DNA of 64,000 nt from Hymenopus coronatus (Eukaryota > Arthropoda > Insecta > Mantodea > Hymenopodidae), in the NCBI GenBank assembly GCA_030762935.1, contig CM060892.1, positions 84,505,827 to 84,569,826 on the forward strand, in the 5' to 3' direction. The position numbers were made by a program, and so were the translations under genes. This document shows positions 12,263 to 23,400 of the stretch, piece by piece. Numbering within the stretch: position 1 is the stretch's first letter; each line of letters begins with the position of its first letter. The notes under the pieces are model-generated. The model ran no database searches and was not told the origin of the DNA. It saw only the letters and a list, made by a program, of their open reading frames with translations.

Positions 12263-13398
12263 AAGCCCGGTCAGTGGGTAATACCGGTCACGTAGTTATT
12301 TCGGTGATCATCGCAGCAGTGGTCTACTGGTTTGTGTTGCCCTCTGTAAAGCATCCTTAAGAATATCTAGCCATAGTCCTTAGTAGTGTTACGAGCAGTA
12401 GTGAGAAAAATATGTTTAACGCATTTTTTATATAATTTTTGCTTGAAGAACAACACAGGGTAAATGTGCCGTGTTGAATTAATTAAATAGGGTTTTCCGA
12501 AGAGTTTATGATTCTCTTAATAATGTAGCATATATGAGATTTACTTTTAAATAATATGCTTGGTAATGACGCATTATTATAGTAAACTGTGTGTGTTAGG
12601 GTAATCCGGTCAACTGAGCGACACATGTAAAGCGTGATAAAGAGAATCCAGTATTGCTGTTACTGGGTAAACATACAATATACATATTACAATGGAAGAT
12701 TTCGAAGTCTTCAAAAGCGATGGAATTATTGTTGTTTCTATTCCTCCAACAGGTATCTGATCATTACTTGGCCGCGTTGTGGCCGAGTGGTTAGACCACT
12801 CGCCTCTCACCTAGACGGCCCGGGTTCAATCCCAAGCAACCGCATGTGAGATTTGTGATGGACAAAGCGGCGCAGGGCCGAGTTTTCTGATTTCCCCCGC
12901 CATTGCATCGGATATGTATCACCAGGCGTTAAACACTACCAAAAAAAAAAATGAACATTACTTTCTATGGGCCATATGATATGTGGGTTCATTGAAAAGT
13001 AGTGGCTGGGACAGTCCCAAAAATTATTTTTGTGCTATATGTGTAAAGAGAGGAAATTGTTATATTGAAGTTATAAAATAAACTGTGTTCTTTTATATGC
13101 ATTTTAGTGATATTTTTAACCTAAATAAGAGATTTGAATATAGTGACCGGCATTACCGTATGTAGTGGGTATTCCCGGTCTGTGACGCCACTTAAATTTC
13201 GCATCCTTAAGCTAAGAACTAATTGCTTAAATAAAATTCCTCTTAGCATATATTTAGGTAAAGAACCAAACTAACGATTGATATAAAAATAGCACTTTTA
13301 AATTCCTCCTCTAAGTCATTAACAGCGGCTTTGTTTAAGTGACCGCCATTACCCCATTTTCTTTGCTTAAGTGACCGCCATTACCCCATTTTCCCCTG
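12263..13398. repeat. Motif-dense segment bounded by inverted GGTAATnCCGGTCAC words
   Basis: The word GGTAATACCGGTCAC (12271-12285) recurs, in either orientation and with small changes, at about 12601, 13143-13158, 13168-13190, 13338-13353 and 13373-13388. Left and right outer copies are in opposite orientation, as expected for terminal or subterminal repeats of a DNA transposon of about 1.1 kb. A 35 bp unit is directly duplicated at 13335-13400. A SINE lies inside. No transposase is visible, so it would be non-autonomous. Confidence 0.45.
12769..12952 (+). mobile_element. tRNA-derived SINE (SINE-1)
   Basis: tRNA-like head with A box 'TGGCCGAGTGGTTAGACC' and B box 'GGGTTCAATCCC', then a family-specific body ('CATGTGAGATTTGTGATGG', 'CCCCGCCATTGCATC', 'GGCGTTAAACACTACC') and a 10-11 bp A tail. 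Two more copies are at 14078 (plus) and 30340 (minus). The A and B boxes would form the internal RNA polymerase III promoter. Not a functional tRNA: the head runs into the body without an acceptor stem. Confidence 0.85.
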
Positions 13399-13454
13399 AT
13401 ATTAGCTACGTCAACTAAATGGAATAAATACTCATTGTTAAACTTCATTTTTAG

Positions 13455-13680
13455 CTTAACGTCCTTTAACCTGATAGGTCATAATGGTCGGTGAATGAAA
13501 TCGAAGAAACAATGCTCAAATGATCTCGAAGTCTATGGAGCTTATACTTATTCGACATTCGTCTTCTCAGGATAACTCCAAAAAAATAACAACTTATCCC
13601 GATAACTTACCCTAAGCGAGATTCAAACTCGCGACCTCTTAAAAGTGAGGCTACCCCCACATTGCTGAGATGGATTTGTT
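13455..13680 (-). mobile_element. tRNA-derived SINE (SINE-3), older copy
   Basis: Minus-strand element: on the plus strand 'TAACGTCCTTTAACCTGATA' is the 3' body and 'GCGAGATTCAAACTCGCGACC' is the reverse of the B box. It aligns along its length with the cleaner copy at 43142-43432. The A-box end is at about 13670. Confidence 0.75.
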
Positions 13681-14077
13681 ATACCTGTGTTTCTTGCCCT
13701 ATTCATTATTACACCACTATCTCTAAGGCTCATCATCATGGATAATTACCGCTAAGGGCAGCTAAAAATGGCGCAGTAAGTATTGATTACATCTGACGGA
13801 TCCATCGTAATTAATATTATTTCAATATCGGTGACACTCTCCGCAAATGTACCTTGTTAGTGCAGTTAAATAATTTATAATCATACCTGAAAGTTTAACG
13901 TTTCCAATCTGATTAGCATGTGTAGAATTAAAGTGTTGTCTGATGTCATAATTTTTCACGCAGCTTAACTGTTTATAACTCAATGAACATTCAGCCTTTT
14001 TACCATTCCGAGCACAGAAATAATTACACACGAAATTTGTACCTAGCATTCTTGGGCGTCATCCCTGATAAAACAGG
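13681..14077. other. Spacer between SINEs
   Basis: Nothing recognised. Small ORFs on both strands overlap one another and carry no domain. Confidence 0.35.
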
Positions 14078-14325
14078 CAGCGCCGTGGTCAAGTGGTTAG
14101 ACCAATTGCCTCTCACCTATTCGGCCCGGTTCAATCCCAAGCGACCGCATGTGAGATTTGTGGTGGACAAAGCGACGCAGGGGCGGTTTTTCTCCGGGTT
14201 CTCCGGTTTTCCCCGCCATCACATTCCTCCGGATCATTTTTATTCATCATATATCACCAATTGCCTGCGGTGTCACAAGTAGTAAAAGCGGGCGTTTAAC
14301 ACTACCAAAAACAACAACCTGATAA
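14078..14325 (+). mobile_element. tRNA-derived SINE (SINE-1), second copy
   Basis: A box 'GTGGTCAAGTGGTTAGACC', B box 'GGTTCAATCCC', then 'GCATGTGAGATTTGTGGTGG' and 'CGTTTAACACTACCAAAAAC'. Longer body than the copy at 12769 (it keeps 'TTGCCTGCGGTGTCACAAGTAG'), so this is closer to full length. Two overlapping forward ORFs through it are artefacts. Confidence 0.85.
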
Positions 14326-14679
14326 AATATATCTGTCTGTTGTTATTCTCTATGTACACAGCTAAGCAGGTACAGTAGAATGGGAAGGAAGGGGTAGTAA
14401 TGTTTCCGCATAAATGTGTGGAGGCTTATTTTTTCCTTGTGTATTAAACGTAGCAAAACTCCTTCATAGAGGCGGTATCCGAGCTACACCTTCATTTCAC
14501 AACGATTATAACATCACTTAGTAGTTGGGTTTATGTCCCTAAATTGTTTTAAGCTAGTAGCACAGAGTACTGATACCAGCGGGTGGAAAAATAATGGAAG
14601 GACAAAGCCTATTGCAATCTAGGGAAATGAGTCATTTTTATGCAAGTGTACTTACAGTAAGTAGAAGACGAGTCACATT
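14326..14679. other. Spacer, nothing recognised
   Basis: No repeat or coding similarity identified. Confidence 0.35.
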
Positions 14680-15025
14680 CCAACCTAAAATTCGATTATA
14701 CACAAGATCTCACAGGAAATATGTTTTCAGGCCCTATAAACCCCAAAAAAGCATTTTTAGAAAAAGAACCCTGTGTGTATATGGTAATAACACAACTCAA
14801 AAACGAAAAGTCAGTTGAACAACACATTTGGTATTTAATATCAGGTTCTTCTAAGGAAGAAATACGAACATGTTCAATAGAATCCTCCAAAAAATGTTAC
14901 ACTTTACATAGAAAAGTTTTTTTTTTTATATTTTATCTTTCCTAAAGACTTAAGGACTTTTATTAAACCACCCTATATCAACATTTTGCTTGACAAAATC
15001 TACATCTTGAATTTTCTGTGTTATT
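14680..15025 (+). mobile_element. Family A repeat fragment
   Basis: Keeps 'AAAATTCGATTATACACAAG', 'GATCTCACAGGAAATATG', 'CAACTCAAAAACGAAAAGTC' and 'CTACATCTTGAATTTTCTG', in family order. Termini missing, internally deleted. The overlapping ORFs on both strands come from the repeat. Confidence 0.7.
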
Positions 15026-15214
15026 ATTTCCCCATGCAACTAAAGCTCTGAAAAGTTTTCAAAGTACTGCAGAATGTCAGTAATAAAATGTCTCATTGGA
15101 ATTTTGATATGTCATAGATTAGTTTTAAAATTAATTAGTATTTATAGCTAAGCGCTGTTTTTGCAGCTAATCCATTTTGTGAATGTAGTAAAAATTAAGT
15201 AATAGATAATGAAT

Positions 15215-15505
15215 TGACTTCTATTTATGGACACACATTTACTCCTACGGTTCCAGCGTTCCATTCTATACTGGACTAGAAAGGCCGCTCAATTTTGCTC
15301 AGAGACCTCTAAATCATGTTAGAGTTATTTTTTGTGTCGTAAATCGATACGAACCACTTACTTTACTCCCATTCCGAAGGAAGCCATAGAGAGAGTTTTT
15401 ACGGTGAAAAAAAAAATCCATCGCCCTCCGCCGGGTTTGAGCCCGCAATCTCTGGAGGCAGAGGCTACCATGATGCCACAGACGACGAAGGAGGACGCAA
15501 ATTAT
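15215..15505 (-). mobile_element. tRNA-derived SINE (SINE-2)
   Basis: Minus orientation. Plus-strand sequence shows the 3' body first ('TCCATTCTATACTGGACTAG', 'CAATTTTGCTCAGAG') and the reversed B box last ('GGGTTTGAGCCCGCAATC' at about 15434). Related copies: 26755, 32795, 49205 (3' part) and 58354. The family has a head with box B of the GGGTTYGAACCC type and a long tail about 100 bp ending 'GTCCATAAAT'. Confidence 0.8.
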
Positions 15506-15528
15506 GAATAACTTACAATTAAAAAAAA

Positions 15529-16570
15529 AGCTTATGTGTTCCATTCACATAACTTTCTCTACATCTCTGTAAAAATTATTTTTAATAAGCCGCCGGTCCC
15601 CATGGCCATGCTCGCTAAAGCGTCTCGCTTTGGTGCTTCGTGGGCAGGGGATCGTGGGTTCGAGCCCCGCCATGGGCATGGGTGTTATATGTTTGTGCAA
15701 TGTGTCTATGTTTTTAAAGGAACAGTAAAACCTACGGGGGGAAATGTAAATGGGGATTTAAAAAAAAAAATAAGCCTATTCTTCTATTTCGTGCTAAAAC
15801 AGCAGAAACGGTATTATTATTTAGTTCCTTGCAAGTAGAAGAGAAATAAGGGAAAACACTAGGCTATACTGATACTCAAATGTTTTAAAATGTGGTTGCT
15901 ATGGGAATAAAATCCCTTATTTGCGTGGCTAGGAGTTGACAAGTTCCCGCATGAGAAAAGTTTAAGTATTTTAAAACTGAAATCAATATCAAGAAATATC
16001 TCGAAAAGGCCAACTCCACGAAAAAAATGTATATGAAAAAATGTGTGTTTTATCGAGATCTACGTTTTTGTGTAATAAGCTTTTGTCTGGTTTTTACGGT
16101 TTAAATTTTATGCAAAATTCAATAAAAATCATCAAGAATAAACAGGTCTTCAGAGGTTATTCTCAGAAAATTCAAGATATATATTTTATCTATCAAGTAA
16201 ATATCTTAAATATAAGAAATTTGAATCAAAATCGTTACAGCCATTTTTGAGAAAAACAAAACTTTCAAAACATTTTCCATGTAAAGGTTAGTTATGAGTG
16301 GGTGGATTTTCTAGAAAATCTTTGTGTTGCATCCTTGGAAGATACCAAACTTAAATACCAAGTTTGGTATTTATCCGTATTTTCGTTTTTGAGCTGTGTT
16401 CAGACACACACGTACGCATACACGGATATTTTTCCAAAAATATTTTTTGTTTTTTATTTTGCATTCAAGGGCACCCAAAACATGTACTTCCGGTGAAATC
16501 TCGGTATAGAATTTTGGTGTGCATACAATACCTTCTCTATACATAGTGCATAGTAAGTGTAAGGAAAGTA
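15529..16570 (-). mobile_element. Family A repeat, copy 7 (full length, SINE inside)
   Basis: Reverse orientation, both ends present: hairpin end 'ATGTGTTCCATTCACATAAC' plus ACTTTCTCTACA near 15551-15562, palindromic end 'CCTTCTCTATACATAGTGCA' near 16530. After removal of the 177 bp SINE and one 8 bp duplication the element is about 857 bp, the same as copies 2 and 18. CA-rich block at 16398-16420 is short. Confidence 0.85.
15592..15768 (+). mobile_element. tRNA-derived SINE (SINE-4) with exact target-site duplication
   Basis: Inserted in family A copy 7. It has B box 'GGGTTCGAGCCCC' (about 15657-15669), upstream A-box-like 'CATGCTCGCTAAAGCG', and an A tail. The 8 bp word AATAAGCC flanks it on both sides (15584-15591 and 15769-15776), the mark of target-primed insertion, so it is younger than the family A copy. 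Only one copy of this SINE type was noticed in the window. Confidence 0.85.
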
Positions 16571-17578
16571 AAAATGAAGGGTAGTAAAGTTAATGCTAAG
16601 TTTGATTTATTAGGAGATTAGGCTTTTGTTTCCTTTTACGAAGCACTCCCCTCGCAAACCAATCCAATATATGTAGGTATTTGGTTTTAAAATATTAATA
16701 TTATACTTTTTTCAATTAGGATTAACCCTTTTTCTTCAAGTAATATCTGATAATATATACGAGTATCAAATAATATAATACATGTTTGATGGGAGGATTT
16801 TTATTTATTACAACTTACCAACCTGGCTACATGTATGACGTCAGTATTGCGCCACCCCGTATTTCGATAAGACATATCTAATTCAAAACCAATGACACCA
16901 TTTCTTATTAGCTAAGTTTTAAGCGGCTCAGGAAAAAATGTCTTTCAGATTAAGTTTTACAAAATTTGAATTATCTTTCGTTTTCCAATCATTTGCATTT
17001 CAATTTGCAAAGCAGTGATCGTATGGATACATTTCGGATTTCCAATGCCATTACACATAGCAGAAAAGGAAGACTAATAGCACTAGGTTTAAAGTTTTGC
17101 TTAGGGTGATCCAAAAGTAATAACAGAAACACAGCATCAGATCTAAAGAAACCCTAGAGAGCCTAAAGCGAAAACTGCAAATAAATGAGAACGATTGGAA
17201 CTGAAAAAGGAGGGGGGGGAGAATGTTCCTGCAGTGATTCAAGTTCAAGAATTCGTGAGAGATAGGAAAAGCGGAAAAAGAGGCGGAGAATATGTCTTGG
17301 TGAGGAGTGGTCCAAATCTGCAATTTAAAAAAATGGGTTAGGAGAGGTGGGGACAAGAAAACAGAAGACGTCGTGGTGAGCACAGTGTGTCATGTCGCCA
17401 GACCGACACTATAATTGTCGCCGCCAACAAATATATCATTCATTCCTCTCTACACGCTTTGCAGGCTATCCTACCACACACTGTTGTCCATCCTAAACCA
17501 GAAATTTTGGTGTAGCTCTTTCATATATTCCATTCATGATATTTTAGTAGAACAATTTTTAAATGTAATGTTATCTTT
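16571..17578. other. Spacer, nothing recognised
   Basis: AT-rich left half and GC-moderate right half. The minus-strand ORF of 110 codons (17051-17383) is Leu/Ser/Phe-rich from purine-rich plus-strand sequence and is not supported as a gene. Confidence 0.4.
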
Positions 17579-18392
17579 ACTTTCTCTATACTCACTATGT
17601 ACATAGTGTATAGAGAAGGTATTGTACTCCAACCAAAATTCCATTCTGAGATTTCACCGGAAATATATGTTTTAGGGTCCCTTATATCACAAAAAAAAAA
17701 AAAAAAAAAAAAAAAGCATTTTCAGAAAAAGGTCCGTGTGTATGTCCGTGAACACGATAATTCAAAAACGAAAGGTCGGTAAAATACCAAACTTGGTATT
17801 TAAGTTAAGTATCTTCCAGGGATGCGACAAGAAGATTTTGAGGAAAATCCCCTCACCCCAAACTACCCTTTACATGGAACTTTTTTCGAAAATTTAGAGG
17901 TTATCAAAAATGGCTCTGACGATTTTGATTAAATATCGTATATTAAATATATTTACCTGACAAATAAAATGTATATCTTCGATTTTCTGGGAATAGCCTG
18001 TGAAGATTACTTTATTCTGGATCAAATTTACGGAATAATGTATAACTGTTAAACCGTAAGAGACAGATAAAAACTTACTACACAAAAAATGTAGAGCACG
18101 TTAATATACACAATTTATGTAATATACATTTTTTTCGTGAAGTTGATCGTTTTTTAGATATTCCTTTTTTTTTTTCAGCTTTAAGAACCATACTTTTCTC
18201 ATACAGGAATTTGTCAACCCGTGTCCACACAAACAAAGGAACTACAGTCACATGGCAACCAGCTTTTGACTATCACTTTAAGCTATGGTACTCCCTTATT
18301 TCGCTTCTACTTTCAAGGAAGCAGGAAATAAGACTATTTCTGTTAATTTGTTCTCGATTAACATGAGGTAAATAGAAGAATAAGCTTTCTAA
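17579..18392 (+). mobile_element. Family A repeat, copy 8, with the best-preserved terminal palindrome
   Basis: The first 41 bp form a nearly perfect palindrome around ACTATGTACATAGT with outer arms ACTTTCTCTATAC / GTATAGAGAAGG. A poly-A run at 17691-17715 replaces the short A run of other copies. All central blocks follow. The 3' hairpin end is missing; the copy stops at 'GAATAAGCTTTCTAAC', at the same internal position where copy 9 starts in reverse. Confidence 0.85.
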
Positions 18393-18664
18393 CATTCACT
18401 TCATGTTCACGCCTGGATAGGGGCTGACCCCTCGAAACAGGTTCTCCATTTTCTGGTTTCATGCCGTAGACATCACGACAGACATTGGCATTGACTTTGG
18501 CTTGTAAGTCCAAGGAGGGTGTGTCAGTCCTGCCAATACGGGGAGAGTAAGCCGATTACGAAACCTCTAATGAAGATGGTTCCTCTCGCTGCTGCCTGTG
18601 ACTGCTGTCACCGGTAAAGAAAATTTGACCAATTATGGGTAATATGAAAGAATGTAAATTATTG
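18393..18664. other. GC-richer spacer between inverted family A copies
   Basis: About 270 bp with no recognised repeat or coding content, placed exactly where the 3' ends of copies 8 and 9 should be. It contains 'GCCGTAGACATCACGACAG' and 'GGGAGAGTAAGCCGATTACG'. Could be captured host DNA or a short unidentified element. Confidence 0.35.
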
Positions 18665-19317
18665 CTAAAAGGCTTATTCTTCTATCTACTTTATGCTAAC
18701 CAAGATAAGCATTAACAGAAATGTTCTTAGTAGTTGCTTCTTTGTAAGCAGAAGGGAAATAAGGGATTACACTGGGCTAAAGCTATAGTCAATTTTTTTT
18801 AAAAGCTATTGCTATGTGATTGAAATTCCTTTTTTTTTTTGTTTTTTTTTTTTTTTTTTTTGGTGCAGGCCAGGATTTGGCAAATTCCCGTAAGAAAAGT
18901 TTATGTAATTTAAAACAAACTAATAACAAGGAATATCTCAGAAATTATCAAGACTCCTCCTCCCCCCCCCCAAAATGTATAGTGTAAATTGTTTGCTTTA
19001 ACGAGATCTACATTTTTTATAATAAGTTTTTGTCTCTCTCTCTTACGGTTTACCTGTTATGCAAAATTCATCCACAACGGAGAGATCTTCAGAGGCCATT
19101 CCCATAAAATTCAAAATGCACATTGTATTTATGTTAATACCTTTAATATAAAGTATTTTAAGCAAAATCGTAAAACACATTTTTAGAAAATCAAAATTTT
19201 CAATCAATGTAAAGGGTAGTTTGGGGTAGGGGAACTTCTTTCAAAATCTTTATGTCGCATCCTTGGAAGACAATTTGATACCAATTTGGTATTTAACCAA
19301 CTTTTACTCACTAACAT

Positions 19318-19366
<49 letters not shown>

Positions 19367-19500
19367 CATGTATCTAAAATCTTCTTTTTTTTTTCGATTC
19401 AGGGGGTGTCATATATTTCCAACGAAATCTCGCCATCGATTTTTTGCGTGGAATGCAATACCTTCTCTATCCACTATGTACATTGTAATATAATTGTGTA
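18665..19500 (-). mobile_element. Family A repeat, copy 9
   Basis: Reverse orientation partner of copy 8. Carries an expanded poly-T at 18828-18861, a CT-rich 'GTCTCTCTCTCTTACGG' at 19030-19046 and a pure (CA)n at 19319-19363. Palindromic end eroded ('CTATCCACTATGTACATTG'). Hairpin end missing. Confidence 0.8.
19319..19363. repeat. (CA)n microsatellite inside family A copy 9
   Basis: Uninterrupted CA tract followed by 'CGGACATGTATCTAAA', i.e. at the standard GT/CA position of family A. Confidence 0.95.
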
Positions 19501-19525
19501 CATTATGATAATAATAAAAACATCA

Positions 19526-19957
19526 TTCTCTCGATGGTCTTCGAGAGGCTACTGCTAAATGGCTCGCCCTCTTTCAAGTCACCCCAGACCGCAAGTTTGG
19601 TTTTCGTCCTGGACATTCTACACCCCAGCAACTACTACGAGTGGTGGAGGCCACTGCCCTGGGTTTCCAGGACAGAGCTTACACTGCGGCGGTGTCGCTG
19701 GACGTGGAAAAGACCTTCTCTATGACCTGGCACGCGGATCTGTTCTAACTCATCCGTCTGGAGCTCCCGACATACACCATACACCTTTTACACTCATACC
19801 TCCAAAACTAATCTTTTGTTGTTTCAAATGCGGGACACAAATCATCACTTCGACCAATAAGAGGCGAAGTCACCGAAGGCTCCCTACTATCCCCCACGCT
19901 TTTAGGCGTCTAAATGGCCGACCTACTAACTGAGCAGCAAGTCAACATAGCTCAATA
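19526..19957 (+). pseudogene. Jockey-like LINE reverse transcriptase fragment
   Basis: A GC-rich island (about 50 percent) in AT-rich DNA. Translation gives RT palm-domain blocks: 'FERLLLN', then after a frameshift 'KFGFRPGHSTPQQLLRVVEA', 'LGFQDRAYTAAVSLDVEKTF' (block A with its catalytic Asp), 'HLLHSYLQN', 'GSLLSPTL', and finally 'TEQQVNIAQYA', where the YADD box begins but is cut off. Stops interrupt it (in 'DLF*LIRLELP' and later). The fragment covers RT blocks from before the fingers to the start of the catalytic box, so it is truncated at both ends and non-functional. It is bracketed by two copies of the palindromic end of family A. Only this one fragment of the family was seen here. Confidence 0.85.
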
Positions 19958-20045
19958 TGCTGAATTTTTGGACATAATACAATACCTTCTCTATAAGCTA
20001 TGTACATAATTCGTATATAGAAAGTAAAAAATCTGATGTCAATGA
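19958..20045 (-). mobile_element. Family A end fragment plus start of another copy
   Basis: 'GAATTTTTGGACATAATACA' to 'TAGAAAGTAAA' is the palindromic end in reverse orientation; 'AAAATCTGATGTCAATGAAG' just after is the hairpin start of a next copy that is broken off by the minisatellite. Confidence 0.65.
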
Positions 20046-20360
20046 AGCACAGTGTATAGGCTAACTAAAAAAAAATTAAAGTGTATAGGCTAAATAAAAA
20101 GAATAAAAACAAGTGCATAGGCTAAATAAAAAAAAAAAAAAAAAAAAAAAAGTGTATAGGCTAAATAAAAAAAAATAAAAGTGTATAGGCTAAATAAAAA
20201 AAAAAAATAAAAGTGTATAGGCTAAATAAAAAAAATAAATAAAAGTGTATAGGCTAAAAAAAAAAAAAAAAAAGTGTATAGGCTAAATAAAAAAATAATA
20301 AAAGTGTAAAGGCTAAATAAAAAAAGTGTATAGGCTAAATAAATAAAAATTGATAGATGA

Positions 20361-20434
<74 letters not shown>

Positions 20435-23400
20435 TAAAGTGCATACGCTAAATAAAAAAATAAAAGTGTATAGGCTAAATAAAAAAATAAAAGGTTGTAA
20501 GCTAAATAAAAAAAAGAAAATAAAAGTGTATAGGCTATATAAAAAAAATAAAAGTGTATGGCCTAAATAAAAAAAAATAGAAGTAAATAGGCTAAATAAC
20601 AAAAAATTGAAAGTGTATAGGGTAAATAAAAAATATAAAAAAATGAAAGTATATAGGCTAAATAAAAAAATTGTATAGGTGAAATAAAAAAAATAAAAGT
20701 TTATAGGCTAAATAAAAAAAATGTATAGAATAAATGAAAAAAAAATAAAAGTATATAGGCTAAACAAACAAATTAAAAAAAATAAATGTGTATAGCATAA
20801 ATAAAAAAATAAAAGTGTATAGGCTAAATAAAAAAATAAGAACAATAAATGTGTGTCGGCTAAATAAAAAAAAGGTGTATAGGATAAAAAAAATAAAAGT
20901 TACTAGGCTAAATAAAAAAGATAAAAATTGTATAGGCTAAGTAAAAAAAAAAAATAAAGGTGTATAGGCTAAATGAAAAAAATAAAAATGTATAGGATAA
21001 ATAAAAGAAAATAAAAGTTTATAGAATAAGTAAAAGAAAATAAAATTGTATAGGTTAAATAAGAAAAAATTAAAGTGTATAGGCTAAATAAAAAAATAAA
21101 AGTGGATAGGCTAAACTAAAAAATAAAAGTATATAGGCTGAATAAAAAAAAAATAACAAAATGTATAGGCTAAATAAAATAAAAAAATAACAAAATGTAT
21201 AGGCTAAATAATATAATAAAAAAAAAGTGTATAGGCTAAATAAACAAATTAAAAAAATAAATGTGTATAGCCTAAATAAACAAAATAAAAGCATATACCC
21301 TAAATAAAAACATAAAATAAAAGTGTATAGACTAAATCAAAAAAATAAGAACAATAAATGTGTATAGGCTAAATAAAAAAAAGTGAAAGTCTATAGGATA
21401 AAAAAAAAGTGTATAGGCTAAATAAAAAAATAAACGTGTATAGGCTAAATAAAAAAATAAAAGTGTATAGGCTACATAAAAAATAAAAGTGTATAGGCTA
21501 CATAAAAAATAACAAAGTGTATAGGCTAAATAAAAAAAAAAAATAAAGAAAAAAAAAAGTGTATAGGCTAAATAAAAAAAAAGTGTAGAGGCTAGATAAT
21601 AAAAAATGTAGAGGCTAGATAATAAAAAATGTATAGGCTAGATAAAAAAGAAATAAAAAGTGTATGAGCTAAATTAAGAAAAATATAAGTTTATGGGCTA
21701 AATAAAAAAAATAAAAGTGTATAGACTAAACAAAAAAAAAAAGAAGTGTGTATAGGCTAAACAAATGAAAACAAAGGTGTATAGGCTAAATAAAAAAAAT
21801 CAAAAGTGTATAGGCAGAGTAAAAAAAATAAAATTATATAATCTAAATAAAAAAATTAAAAAAAATAAAAGCATATAGCCTACATAAAAAAGATAAAAGT
21901 GTATAGGCTAAATAAAATAAAGTGTATGGGCTAAATAAAATAAAGTGTATGGGCTAAATAAAATAAAGTGTATGGGCTAAATAAAATAAAGTGTATGGGC
22001 TAAATAAAATAAAGTGTACGGGCTAAATAAAATAAAGTGTACGGGCTAAATACAAGTGTATAGGCTAAATAAAAAAAAAACATGTGTAGGCTAAATAAAT
22101 GAAAAGTGTATACGCAAGAAGAATATTGTATAGGATAAATAAAAAAAAGTGTATAGGATAAATGAATATCATATAGGCTAAATAAAAAAATGAATAGGCT
22201 TATAAAAGAAAAGAAAAAAAAAAGCGTATAATCTAGATGAATATTTCATAGGCAAAATAAAAAAAAAGGTGTTTAGGCCAAATAAAAAGTGTATACGCTA
22301 AATAAAAGTGTATACGCTAAATAAAAGTGTATACGCTAAATAAAATTGTATACGCTAAATAAAAAAGTGTATAGGCTAAATAAAAAAGTGTATAGGCTAA
22401 ATAAAAAAATTAAAAGTGTATAGGATAAATAAAAAAAAATAAAAGTGTATAGGCTAAATAAAAAAATAACAAAATGTACAGGCTTAATAAAAAAAGTGTA
22501 TAGGCTAGATAAAAAAGTGTATAGGCTAGATAAAAAAGTGTATAGGTTAAATAAAAAAATAACAAAAATAAAAGTGTATAGGATAAATAGAAAAATATAA
22601 GTGTACAGACTAAATAAAACAAAAAATAAAAGTGTATAGGCTAAATAGAATAAAATGTATAGGTTAAATAAGATAAAGTGTATAACCTAAATAAGATAAA
22701 GTGTATAGGCTAAATGAAAAAAAAGTGTATAGGCTAAATAAAAAAAAAGTATATAGGCTAAATAAAAAAAAAAGTATATAGGCTAAATAAAAAAAAAAAG
22801 TATATAGGCTAAATAAAAAAAAAAGTATATAGGCTAAATAAAAAAAAAAGTATATAGGCTAAATAAAAAAAAAGTATATAGGCTAAATAAAAAAAAAGTA
22901 TATAGGCTAAATAAAAAAGTATATAGGCTAAATAAAAAAGTATATAGGCTAAATAAAAAAGTATATAGGCTAAATAAAAAAAAAGTGTATAGGCTAAATA
23001 AAAAAAAAAAAAGTGTATAGGCTAAATAAAGAATAGTGTATTGGCTAAATAAAGAATAGTGTATTGGCTAAATAAAGAATAGTATATTGGCTAAATAAAG
23101 AATAGTATATTGGCTAAATAAAGAATAGTATATTGGCTAAATAAAGAATAGTGTATGGGCTAAATAAAGAATAGTGTATGGGCTAAATAAAGAATAGTGT
23201 ATTGGCTAAATAAAGAATAGTGTATGGGCTAAATAAAGAATAGTGTATGGGCTAAATAAAGAATAGTGTATTGGCTAAATAAAGAATAGTGTATGGGCTA
23301 AATAAAGAATAGTGTATGGGCTAAATAAAGAATAGTGTATGGGCTAAATAAAATAAAGTGTATAGGCCAGATGAATATTGTATTGGCTAACTAAAATAAG

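Noticed and set aside
12769..12849. Functional tRNA gene
   Set aside because: A and B boxes are present but no acceptor stem closes the structure and the sequence continues into a repeated SINE body with an A tail.
17051..17383. 110-codon minus-strand ORF with Ser/Leu/Phe runs
   Set aside because: Low-complexity product of a purine-rich strand; no family recognised.
20222..22622. Long minus-strand ORFs rich in Leu, Phe, Tyr and Thr inside the minisatellite
   Set aside because: They are in-register translations of the tandem unit; no start context, domain or flanking gene structure.
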